Shown: in pieces, positions 1 through 7,531 of the stretch
How positions within the stretch are numbered: position 1 is the first letter of the stretch
How the letters are laid out: every line of letters begins with the position of its first letter
The notes under the pieces: model-generated
What the model was told of the DNA's origin: nothing
Databases searched by the model: none
What the model saw: only the letters and a program-made list of their open reading frames with translations
Program-made: the position numbers and the translations under genes
Source of the DNA: Bacteroidota bacterium
Lineage (GTDB): Bacteria > Bacteroidota > Bacteroidia > Bacteroidales > VadinHA17
NCBI GenBank assembly: GCA_030642585.1
Contig: DAOWNN010000087.1
Span: 1-8,153 of the forward strand
DNA length: 8,153 nucleotides
Direction: 5' to 3'

Positions 1-609
1 CTGATAGAGGAAAATCAGGTTGAGATTAAGTACAAGAAAGGGGAAGTGCTTTGCAAACATGGTACTTTTGTGTCGCATGTTATTTTTCTTCAAACAGGAC
101 TGATAAAGGTATACCTTGAAGGGGAGCATGATTCATTGATCTTAAAGATTATTCCTGCAGGGAACCTCGTTAATCTTTCTTCTGTTTTAAAAGGGAATAA
201 TATTTTTCATTATTCTGCTGCGGCCTATGAAGAGACTATTGCCATCCTGATTGATATCAAAGTTTTTCGACACCTGCTGAATACCAATGCTCCATTTGCA
301 GCTTCCATTATTGATATACTTTGTGAAAATTCCATTCAAACATTCGGAAGGTTTTTTAGTTTAACTCACAAACAATTGTATGGCAGGCTTGCAGATATTC
401 TTCTTTGTCTTGCCGAAAGGATCTTTAAAGCCATGAATTTTGAACTTAATATTACCAGGAAAGAGCTGGCTGAACTTTCAGGCATGTCCACTGAAAGTGT
501 TATTCGAATGCTGAAGAGATTTAAAGATGATGGGATTATTGCTATAGATGAAAAAAAAATCAGTATCATAGATTATGATAAGCTATATCAGATCAGTCAG
601 TTTGGTTGA
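1..609 (+). CDS. Crp/Fnr-family transcriptional regulator (5' end outside window)
   Basis: The reading frame is open from base 1 to the TGA at 607-609, giving 202 visible residues. The family is usually about 220-230 residues, so roughly 20-30 N-terminal residues are missing. The GTG at 46 falls inside the conserved beta-roll and is not the start. Visible residues 8-100 form the cyclic-nucleotide-binding-like jelly roll (IKYKKGE, then FLQTGLIKVYLEGE). A long dimerisation helix follows (about 100-135), then a winged helix-turn-helix at about 151-178 (ITRKELAELSGMSTESVIRM) with wing residues GIIAIDEKKISI. Such proteins bind DNA as dimers and often respond to redox state, oxygen or small molecules. 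There is no FNR-type cysteine cluster, and the usual cAMP-contacting Gly-Glu and Arg-Ser are not seen in the phosphate-cassette region (residues 52-79), so cAMP is an unlikely ligand. The family call is firm; effector and targets are unknown. The next gene lies about 270 bp away and seems separately transcribed. Confidence 0.93.
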   Translation: MIEENQVEIKYKKGEVLCKHGTFVSHVIFLQTGLIKVYLEGEHDSLILKIIPAGNLVNLSSVLKGNNIFHYSAAAYEETIAILIDIKVFRHLLNTNAPFAASIIDILCENSIQTFGRFFSLTHKQLYGRLADILLCLAERIFKAMNFELNITRKELAELSGMSTESVIRMLKRFKDDGIIAIDEKKISIIDYDKLYQISQFG

Positions 610-636
610 TGTTGTCCTTTCATGATTATACATTTG
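605..636 (+). promoter_or_regulatory. Candidate Bacteroidota-type promoter for the downstream two-gene unit
   Basis: TACATTTG at 629-636 fits the Bacteroidota -7 consensus TAnnTTTG exactly. A GTTG at 605-608, 20 bases upstream, could serve as the -33 element (consensus TTTG/TTG). It overlaps the stop codon of the Crp/Fnr gene, and transcription would begin near 643, leaving a 5' leader of about 240 bases. The match is short, so it may be chance in AT-rich DNA. A weaker one-mismatch -7 element (TAATTTAG, 804-811) has no good upstream partner. Confidence 0.3.
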
Positions 637-880
637 ACCTATTGCCAACAGCATCCCTTTGGTAGACCTTTTGACATTGTGTCACTCACTTCTCATTTCT
701 TCCTCATTGCCAATTATTAATTACAGCTTATTCAGTAATTATTGTTAATTCAGCATTATTTATTTCTATGGTTTTCATTTAATATAATTCATCTTTTCCG
801 TTGTAATTTAGGAGTTTTCATAAAGAATTCATAACTTAATATCTGATAATGTTTTAATTGTACAATACTAAATAAAGTTT
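610..880. other. AT-rich intergenic region, no gene seen
   Basis: These 271 bases between the regulator and the propeller gene hold no credible reading frame and no recognisable RNA gene or riboswitch. A weak AT-only inverted repeat is present: TAATTAC (718-724) and GTAATTA (735-741), separated by 10 bases. It has no GC-rich stem and no following T-tract, so it is not a convincing intrinsic terminator. It could be an operator half-site pair or chance. No clear FNR-type palindrome (TTGAT-N4-ATCAA) was found. A stop (TAA, 869-871) ends any upstream extension of the next frame. Confidence 0.6.
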
Positions 881-2956
881 TTGGTGTATTATTTTTCTTC
901 TAATTATTCCAGGTTGTTAATAGTAGGTTTGCTTATAATGAGTTCTAACCTTCTATCACAGGAATATATTACTCATTATCAACAACAAATTAAAGGAGAT
1001 CATTGGAAAATAGTTTATGATATTGTTCAGGTTGCGGAAGGCAATATTATTCTGGCAGGATCTTTTGAAAAGGAGATTAGCATAGAAGAAGTATCTTATT
1101 ATTCAAAATATAAACGAAGTCTTTTTGTTGCTTCTTTTGATTCAATTGGTCAGCTTCATTGGATAAAGATCCTTGACTCTCCCGGCTTGCCTTCATTTAC
1201 AGGTGTTAGAATCTCAAGTGCACAGAAAGTATTTTTGCTTGGCAGTTTTAAAGACAGCCTGTTACTGGATGAGTACCACCTGGCTTGCCCGGGAAGTAAC
1301 AATGTTTTTTACCTTCAACTTAACCCGGAAGGAGAAATGGAATCTTTTAAAACTCTATTGCCTGAATTTTCAGGCAGGGTTCTTCATTTCAGACTGGATT
1401 CCATGAATAATCTTACATTGGGCGGTGAATTCAAGAGAAACTTAAACCTGGCAAATGCAAAACTTACTTCAAAAGGGAAAGAGGATATTTTTATTCTTGC
1501 TTTTGATCAAGAGGATAAATGTATCACTGCCATTTCATTTGGGAGTGAGGGCTCAGACAGGCTTAAAGGCATGTTAAAACCTGGTGAGCATGAACTGGTC
1601 TACGGAACATTTGAAAAGGACTTATACATTGGTGATACTATTCTAAATTCAAAAGGCAAGTCAGATATTTTTCTTTCCAGGTTTTCCTCTTCATGGCAAA
1701 TGATCTCCTCTATTTCTATGGGTGGTTCAGGGTTTGATGAAATTTCAGTAGCATACCCCTGGTTGAATAATGAATTATTGTTTGCCGGGAGTTTTGAGAA
1801 AACATTCCAGGTAGAAGATATGCTTCTTGATTCACATGGAGGGAAAGACATTTTTCTATGTCAGTTCACTGATTCATTAGGATTGATAAATTCCTGGTCC
1901 TGGGGCGGAATGTCTGATGATTTTCCTCTCAACATGACCATGGAAGAGACAGGACAATTCTTTATGACCGGAATATTCAAAAAGAAAATTTGCTTTGGAC
2001 AGGACACTCTTATTTCTTCAAGTAGATTTAGCAATGGGTTTATTGTTTGTTTTTCTGATACTTTGGGAGTCAGCTGGGCCAAACTGATTTCTGGTGATTC
2101 AGAAGTAAGCCCCTGGCAAATTTTATCAGATGGAAAAGACTATTTATTCTCTTGCGGTATTTTCCACGGGAATATGGTTGGTACTAATATAAACTGGAAA
2201 TCCAGGAGAGCTGCAGATATTTTCCTTTTTTCATATCTGAATCCCTGTTCATCCTTTAAACTTGATCTTCCTTCTATCTGGTATCTATGTCCTGGTGAAG
2301 AGGATACTCTTAAAGTTGCAGGAGGATATTCTTCTTACTTGTGGAATGATAGTCTTTGTTCCGGTCCAGACCTGGTTGTGACGGAGCCCGGTTTGTATTG
2401 GCTTCAGGTAAGTGATGATTATGGTTGTATTGCCATTGACAGTATTAAGCTTGTAATAGATTCTTTAACCGTATTGTATGAGGTGACAGATGAATGTATG
2501 CCTGAAGGAAAGAATGGCAGTATTGAATTGTTTGTTTCAGGAGGGCTCAAACCATTTGGTATTTTGTGGGAAAATGGTTCAACAGGAGTTTTTATTGGGG
2601 GTCTTTCTGAAGGAACCTATAATGTAGTAGTAACAGATTCAGTCGGTTGTACATTTATAAGACAGATAGATGTCGACAAAACCTATGCAAGTGGCATACT
2701 GGATATTCAGATTTCCCCGAACCCTATAAGCGATTTGAGTCAAATTGTTTACTCACTGCCTCTCAATGCATGGATGGAAATTGCTCTTTATGATCTGGCA
2801 GGCAGGAAGTTGCAGATTCTTTATAGTGGGATGAACAGGAAAGGGAAATATGAGTTGGGGTGGGAGTCAGGGCAGATTGATAATGGGATTTATTATATTA
2901 GGATTCAAACAAATGAAGGTAGTGTTTCCCGTAGGATAGTTATTGCTCATGATTAA
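881..2956 (+). CDS. Secreted beta-propeller protein with SprB-type repeat and T9SS type A sorting domain
   Basis: This is a 691-codon frame (start at TTG 881) encoding a protein probably exported by Sec and then moved across the outer membrane by the type IX secretion system. The N-terminus has a hydrophobic segment (RLLIVGLLIMSSNLLSQ, residues 11-27), read as a signal peptide cut near LSQ. Residues 42-455 contain seven ~60-residue SBBP-like units with the pattern [L/F]xGxF...DIFLxxF. Residues about 468-526 form an Ig/PKD-like segment. About 536-598 resemble a SprB repeat (GSIELFVSGG ... GGLSEGTYNVVVTDSVGC). Residues 607-691 are a T9SS type A sorting domain (SPNP, IALYDLAGR, GIYYIRI, terminal RRIVIAHD). 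The start is uncertain: TTG 881, GTG 884 or ATA 872 are possible. The ATG at 938 would lose the signal peptide, which conflicts with the sorting domain. No Shine-Dalgarno is evident, which is common in this phylum. The stop overlaps the next gene by 8 bp. No catalytic motif is seen; binding or adhesion is inferred. Confidence 0.88.
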   Translation: MVYYFSSNYSRLLIVGLLIMSSNLLSQEYITHYQQQIKGDHWKIVYDIVQVAEGNIILAGSFEKEISIEEVSYYSKYKRSLFVASFDSIGQLHWIKILDSPGLPSFTGVRISSAQKVFLLGSFKDSLLLDEYHLACPGSNNVFYLQLNPEGEMESFKTLLPEFSGRVLHFRLDSMNNLTLGGEFKRNLNLANAKLTSKGKEDIFILAFDQEDKCITAISFGSEGSDRLKGMLKPGEHELVYGTFEKDLYIGDTILNSKGKSDIFLSRFSSSWQMISSISMGGSGFDEISVAYPWLNNELLFAGSFEKTFQVEDMLLDSHGGKDIFLCQFTDSLGLINSWSWGGMSDDFPLNMTMEETGQFFMTGIFKKKICFGQDTLISSSRFSNGFIVCFSDTLGVSWAKLISGDSEVSPWQILSDGKDYLFSCGIFHGNMVGTNINWKSRRAADIFLFSYLNPCSSFKLDLPSIWYLCPGEEDTLKVAGGYSSYLWNDSLCSGPDLVVTEPGLYWLQVSDDYGCIAIDSIKLVIDSLTVLYEVTDECMPEGKNGSIELFVSGGLKPFGILWENGSTGVFIGGLSEGTYNVVVTDSVGCTFIRQIDVDKTYASGILDIQISPNPISDLSQIVYSLPLNAWMEIALYDLAGRKLQILYSGMNRKGKYELGWESGQIDNGIYYIRIQTNEGSVSRRIVIAHD
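1004..2245 (+). repeat. Seven tandem ~60-codon repeats (probable seven-bladed beta-propeller)
   Basis: Protein-level repeats occur at about 1004-1189, 1190-1369, 1370-1558, 1559-1735, 1736-1915, 1916-2095 and 2096-2245. Each has a core such as ILAGSFEKEISI, FLLGSFKDSLLL, TLGGEFKRNLNL, LVYGTFEKDLYI, LFAGSFEKTFQV, FMTGIFKKKICF or FSCGIFHGNMV, followed about 15-20 residues later by a DIFLxxF-like strand. Units 3 to 5 are the closest (TSKGKEDIFILAF, NSKGKSDIFLSRF, DSHGGKDIFLCQF) and are recognisable in the DNA at 1468, 1648 and 1831, giving periods of 180 and 183 bases. Seven complete units suggest a closed seven-blade propeller. The fold is inferred from repeat count and pattern, not from structure. 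Confidence 0.75.
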
Positions 2957-5900
2957 TAGTATCAAATATCTGAATCGGACTGTAGTAATTACCGGATTGG
3001 TAATTTTTTGCTTTTTGCTTTTGTCTTTTCAGTCTTTTAGTCAGGAATCTTTTCCCGGATTGGATAAAACTTCAGTTCCCTCTCCGGATGCAGGATCTAT
3101 CATAAAATCTGCAAATATTCCAATAAGCTATTATACTGGTATCCCTTCTGTAACTGTCCCTTTGTGGGAAATGACAGGAAGAAAATTGAAGATTGGCATA
3201 TCATTACAATATCATGCCTCTGGTATTAAAGTTGAAGATATTTCAGGCTGGGTTGGACTTGGTTGGTCTTTGAATTGCGGGGGAATGGTTTCGCGAACAG
3301 TAAGAGGAATTGCTGATGACCTGAATACAGGTTATTTATCTACCGGGGGGAATTCATTGCCTGGTATTAGCAATGATCCCACAGAACTTGGAGCCTGGGT
3401 TCTCCCGGGGGAAACAACGGATGAGCAATTACAGTATTTGCGTAACATAGGGGAGAACAAAAGAGATGCAGAACCCGACATATTTAGTTTTAATTTCAAT
3501 GGAAGAAGTGGGAAGTTTTTCTTTGATCCTGAAGGAGACATTATTTTACAATCACTTGAAAATTTAAAAGTAGAGTATAAGCTGGATCCCAGAGGACAGA
3601 TTAATAGCTGGGAAATTACTGATGAGCAAGGTAATGTGTATTTGTTTGGAACAGAGGCAGGTATAGAGCGGACAAAAAAGATATACCCGGTTTCTAATAA
3701 TGGAGATTATATCTCTTCCTGGTATCTTTTATCAGTACATACTGCCTATGATGAAGATGTTTACAATTTCGAATATTCAGATTATTCGCGAAATGTAAAG
3801 TATTCTGTTCCTCAAAAAAAAATCTCAGGTAACGACCCTAAATGGGATGAATTATTTAATTATACAGAACAACATATTGATGGGAAATACCTTAACAGGA
3901 TCATTTCTCCGCGGGAGACAATAGAGCTTATTAAAGAGGATTTATATCCATATATTGGTGGAAGTATTACCTGTCTCAGGGAGATAAAAGTTTATAATAA
4001 TTATGATGGAGCCCTGGAAAAGACATTTAGACTGGATTATAGCTTTTTCCCTTCCGTAGGCTGTGGTTCAATTGAAGATTTCCTGCCTCCATGCTTTCGT
4101 CTTCGCCTGGATATGATCCATGATCTACCTGCAGTTTCGGAAACTTCCAGACCTCCAACAATGTTCTTTTATAATAATACGCCTTTGCCTCCAAGGGGGG
4201 CATTTTCACGCGATCACTGGGGCTATTATAACGGTGCCGATAATGACCATCTTGTTCCTTCTGTGATTGTGAGGAATTCCAATAACCTCCTGGGAATAGA
4301 ACCATATATTGATCAGTATGGAGCTGTGAGTTTCGAAGAGCTTTCAATGATCAAGCTTAATGTTCCGTATTTAGAGGAAAAAACATTGGAATATACTGGT
4401 GCCTGTAGAGAACCTGATCCGGAAAAAATGAAAGCAGGGATACTTGAACGGATAGTTTATCCAACAGGAGGGAGTACCCTTTTTGAGTATGAAAGTCATG
4501 ATTTTGGATTTGCTACCCGGCCTGCACAAGCCCGGCAAATTTTAGTTGAATCTGATTTGGGGACGGTAAGAAAATCAATCAATATCAAGGTGGCCCAGGA
4601 GATACATATAGTTCCACTGTTCTGTATCGATGAAGGGAGTTATAAAGACCTGCATGACCAGGAACCCAGTGATCTTTCCATGGTGTATATTATAACTCCA
4701 CCAGTGCCAGGTTCGGAGGGGGATACTTTATTTATTTATGATTTCAAAACTCATCGGGAAAGTACAGGCGGTTATGAGGCATTTTATAAGCAATGGCTGC
4801 CTGCCGGGGAATATGAACTGTGTGCATATGCTGCTCATACCGATGATTTTATCAGGATGATTGTTGATGTTAAAGGAGGTTCTCTTGATGATACCTGGCA
4901 TAAAATATTTTCAAAAGAATATGAAAAGATTTCCTATGAGGCAGGAGAAAGGTATTTCCAGGATGATATAAGTGTGTATGAATCCATAATTTTCACTCTG
5001 GGTGAAATGGATTATCCCCTTGTACATTTAAATTTCTCCTTTCGATCCATGATGCATCCAAACCGTATATCAGGTACTGGTTTAGAGAACCCACTTACCA
5101 TTGTTAAAATAAGCAAAACAGGAAATCCTGAATTGGAGGTTTTTAACAGATCATATTTTGGTGATGATTTGATTCAATGGAACGATAATAATAAAGAATA
5201 TGAATATGTGGGAGAGGAGGTACTTGAACTTTCACCCGGGCAGTATAAAATGGAATTTATACCCAGGATTGACTCTGAATTTGGACTTATCATGATGGAT
5301 ATCCGGAAACTTAAGGAAGTATATCCCTATGCTTTGGCAGGTGGATTGAGGATTGCTCAAATACTTGAATTAGATAATGTATCAGATACCCTTGATGTTA
5401 CAAAATTCGATTATATAATTCAGGATGATGATCAGCAAAGATCAAGTGGTATTTTAATGAATTGGCCTGTATACTACGATGTTCCTGAAGATTTATATTA
5501 TCTGGGAAGTAATTTTAATCCTATTTCCAATATTGGACTAAACCTCTATTCTTTTGGGAAAGCAGATAATGGAAATACATCGGGTTCTCATATTGGATAC
5601 AGCCAGGTGTCTGTATCAAAACCAGGTGCCGGGAAAACTATTATGAAGTATACATCCAGCCTTGATTATCCTGATATATCATCAGGTAAGTTTCCATATC
5701 CACCTGCAGTTTCCTTTGATTGGGAAAGGGGCTTATTAAAAGAGAAGTTGTATTATAGTGAGCATGGACTACTTCAGAAGAAAGAAATATTTGATTATAA
5801 CTTACGTGAAAAAATACCATATCATCCCATTGAAAAGAGTTTGTTAGATAAATCACAGAACCAGTATTATGTTCCAGGCCTCAGGGTTGTACAAAAAACT

Positions 5901-7496
5901 CCTGGCCCAAATAATTCCTTTTTCTTTGAGAAGTATTACCTGCCTGCAGGATGGAATGTAATGCTGCGAAAGGAGGAACTGAAATATGATCTAAATGGGA
6001 AAAACCCATTGATCACAATTCAAGAATATAGCTATGATTCTATTCACCTTCAGCTTAAAAAAAGCGAAACATGGGATAGTGATGGGAATAGTTTTGAAAT
6101 CAAATACATTTATCCTCAGGATATAGCAGATAACCAGGAGCCAGAACTGGAAGAACTGGTACAAAAACATATAATAGCTACTCCAATAATCACAGAAACA
6201 TTCAGGGATAGTATTCGGGTTAAAGGATCCAGGACAAATTTTGGATTTTTCAACGGGGATCAGATTTTTCCTGAAAATATAGAACTGCTGGAGGGAGACA
6301 ATTATAAGATTAAGCTGTTTTTTGATGAGTATGACTCAAAAGGAAATATTATACAGTATCATAGGGAGGGAGATATTTCTCATTCAATCAATTGGGATCA
6401 ACTGCAAATACATCCAATTGCAAAAGTTGAAAATTCTGAATATCATATTGACATTGCTGCTTATCCACCCGGTTCATTTATTACAAGTTATACCTACCAC
6501 CCATTTTGGGGAATTATCTCTGAGACAGACCCGGATGGAACTAGTATTCATTACAATTACAATAATTTTGGTGATTTGGAGGCCGTATATGATGATGATT
6601 GGAACCTTTTAAAAAAGCATGATTACTTTTATAAGAACTATTCCGGCGACACAACACGTATCGGTCCTGAAATTGAATTTTTGCTTCCGTCTGCCTCACC
6701 GGAAAGTATAGATTCCTGGAATGATACGGTGGCTAAAACTTGCAGTATAGATTTAAGTGTCTCCGGAGGAAGTTTGGGCACAGAAGCTGACTGGGTTTGG
6801 TATACCGGTTATTGTGGGGGAGTGAAGATGGGGACTGGCTCTTCTATTGAGATTACTCCTCTAAATTCAGGAAAATATTTTGTCAGGGCAGAGGGAAAGG
6901 CAAATAAAACCAGTTGTGCTGAAACATATATTCACGTTGTAATGCCTGAATTTTATCCCGATCCAGCAGGGATGATTTTTGATAGTGAAGGAAATCCGGA
7001 ACAAACGAGATTTCTGTTTCATCACTATTCAGGTTGTGATCCGGTTGAAGCAGAATCAGATGTTTCATGGCTGAGTTTCATTAAGACTTCTGAAGATGTG
7101 TTTGATCTATTTTGTGAAGAGAATACTTCAGCATATGAAAGAACCGGAATTTTAAGTTTGTTTGGAAATGGAATAACTGCACAAGTCCCGGTCTTGCAGG
7201 CAGCGAGATTGGATTTATTGATTACACTTACTGCTTCTACGTCCTTTATTCAGGAAGGGGATCCTATTAGTTTTACCACGACAGTTGAAAATGGATCACC
7301 TCCTTATAGTTATATCTGGGAAATGAAGAGCCGTTCAGATGATTCATGGACTATAGTAAAACTAAATCCCAACTCCAATACGAATACGGATTTGTATAAT
7401 TGTATTGCAGGAACTGAAGATTTCTATATCAAATGTACAGTCTCTAGCGGGAATGATTCTGCAAATAAAACTCTTTTTGTTGCTGTGGTCAATTAA
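2949..7496 (+). CDS. Secreted SpvB/RHS-like N-terminal protein with Ig-like, BACON-like and PKD-like C-terminus
   Basis: This encodes about 1515 residues from ATG 2949; the in-frame TTG at 2943 is less likely. The ATG lies inside the previous gene, overlapping it by 8 bp and suggesting translational coupling. A signal peptide (hydrophobic 11-29, cut near SFSQ at 32) is followed by the hallmark of Bacteroidota RHS/SpvB-like proteins at about 38-125 (SYYTGIPSVTVPLW, QYHASGIKVEDISGWVGLGW, RTVRGIADD). Residues about 532-796 hold an insert with two similar beta-sandwich-like modules. One degenerate YD-type repeat lies at 1180-1232 (TYHPFWGIISETDPDGT, NNFGDLEAVYDDDWNLLKKH). Next come an Ig-like domain (1265-1332; SVSGGSLG, WVWYTGYCGG, YFVRAEG), a BACON-like domain (about 1337-1419; VSWLSF, ENTSAYERTGILSL, VLQAA) and a PKD/Ig-like domain (about 1422-1515). 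There is no RHS core, no toxin tip and no T9SS sorting domain, so its surface route is unclear. Function is unknown; a structural or adhesive extracellular role is inferred. Confidence 0.88.
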   Translation: MINSIKYLNRTVVITGLVIFCFLLLSFQSFSQESFPGLDKTSVPSPDAGSIIKSANIPISYYTGIPSVTVPLWEMTGRKLKIGISLQYHASGIKVEDISGWVGLGWSLNCGGMVSRTVRGIADDLNTGYLSTGGNSLPGISNDPTELGAWVLPGETTDEQLQYLRNIGENKRDAEPDIFSFNFNGRSGKFFFDPEGDIILQSLENLKVEYKLDPRGQINSWEITDEQGNVYLFGTEAGIERTKKIYPVSNNGDYISSWYLLSVHTAYDEDVYNFEYSDYSRNVKYSVPQKKISGNDPKWDELFNYTEQHIDGKYLNRIISPRETIELIKEDLYPYIGGSITCLREIKVYNNYDGALEKTFRLDYSFFPSVGCGSIEDFLPPCFRLRLDMIHDLPAVSETSRPPTMFFYNNTPLPPRGAFSRDHWGYYNGADNDHLVPSVIVRNSNNLLGIEPYIDQYGAVSFEELSMIKLNVPYLEEKTLEYTGACREPDPEKMKAGILERIVYPTGGSTLFEYESHDFGFATRPAQARQILVESDLGTVRKSINIKVAQEIHIVPLFCIDEGSYKDLHDQEPSDLSMVYIITPPVPGSEGDTLFIYDFKTHRESTGGYEAFYKQWLPAGEYELCAYAAHTDDFIRMIVDVKGGSLDDTWHKIFSKEYEKISYEAGERYFQDDISVYESIIFTLGEMDYPLVHLNFSFRSMMHPNRISGTGLENPLTIVKISKTGNPELEVFNRSYFGDDLIQWNDNNKEYEYVGEEVLELSPGQYKMEFIPRIDSEFGLIMMDIRKLKEVYPYALAGGLRIAQILELDNVSDTLDVTKFDYIIQDDDQQRSSGILMNWPVYYDVPEDLYYLGSNFNPISNIGLNLYSFGKADNGNTSGSHIGYSQVSVSKPGAGKTIMKYTSSLDYPDISSGKFPYPPAVSFDWERGLLKEKLYYSEHGLLQKKEIFDYNLREKIPYHPIEKSLLDKSQNQYYVPGLRVVQKTPGPNNSFFFEKYYLPAGWNVMLRKEELKYDLNGKNPLITIQEYSYDSIHLQLKKSETWDSDGNSFEIKYIYPQDIADNQEPELEELVQKHIIATPIITETFRDSIRVKGSRTNFGFFNGDQIFPENIELLEGDNYKIKLFFDEYDSKGNIIQYHREGDISHSINWDQLQIHPIAKVENSEYHIDIAAYPPGSFITSYTYHPFWGIISETDPDGTSIHYNYNNFGDLEAVYDDDWNLLKKHDYFYKNYSGDTTRIGPEIEFLLPSASPESIDSWNDTVAKTCSIDLSVSGGSLGTEADWVWYTGYCGGVKMGTGSSIEITPLNSGKYFVRAEGKANKTSCAETYIHVVMPEFYPDPAGMIFDSEGNPEQTRFLFHHYSGCDPVEAESDVSWLSFIKTSEDVFDLFCEENTSAYERTGILSLFGNGITAQVPVLQAARLDLLITLTASTSFIQEGDPISFTTTVENGSPPYSYIWEMKSRSDDSWTIVKLNPNSNTNTDLYNCIAGTEDFYIKCTVSSGNDSANKTLFVAVVN

Positions 7497-7509
7497 AGAT
7501 TTTCCCTCA

Positions 7510-7523
7510 ATAAACCTGTTTAT
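7510..7523. terminator. Weak inverted repeat between convergent genes, possible bidirectional terminator
   Basis: ATAAAC (7510-7515) and GTTTAT (7518-7523) are perfect inverse complements and sit in the 35-base gap between the RHS-like gene and the converging RNA methyltransferase gene. Read as a hairpin, it gives a five-base AT stem with a four-base CCTG loop. The stem is short and lacks GC pairs or a long T-tract, so the position is suggestive but the structure is weak. Confidence 0.2.
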
Positions 7524-7531
7524 GTTTCAGG

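Noticed and set aside
46..48. GTG as the true start of the Crp/Fnr gene
   Set aside because: The frame is open to base 1, and the upstream residues (IKYKKGE) are a conserved part of the beta-roll, so the gene is cut by the window edge.
718..741. Inverted repeat as a terminator of the Crp/Fnr gene
   Set aside because: It is over 100 bases downstream of the stop, has an AT-only 7-base stem with a 10-base loop and no T-run.
4027..4347. 106-codon open frame on the - strand within the RHS-like gene
   Set aside because: It lies fully inside a long, well-supported gene, has no recognisable domain and is a shadow frame.
6322..6612. 96-codon open frame on the + strand in another frame of the RHS-like gene
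   Set aside because: Its composition looks like an out-of-frame translation of the YD region, with no family signature. The main frame continues unbroken, so no frameshift is implied.
2949..7496. Polymorphic RHS toxin or contact-dependent inhibition system
   Set aside because: No RHS core, cleavage motif, toxin domain or downstream immunity gene is present in the window.
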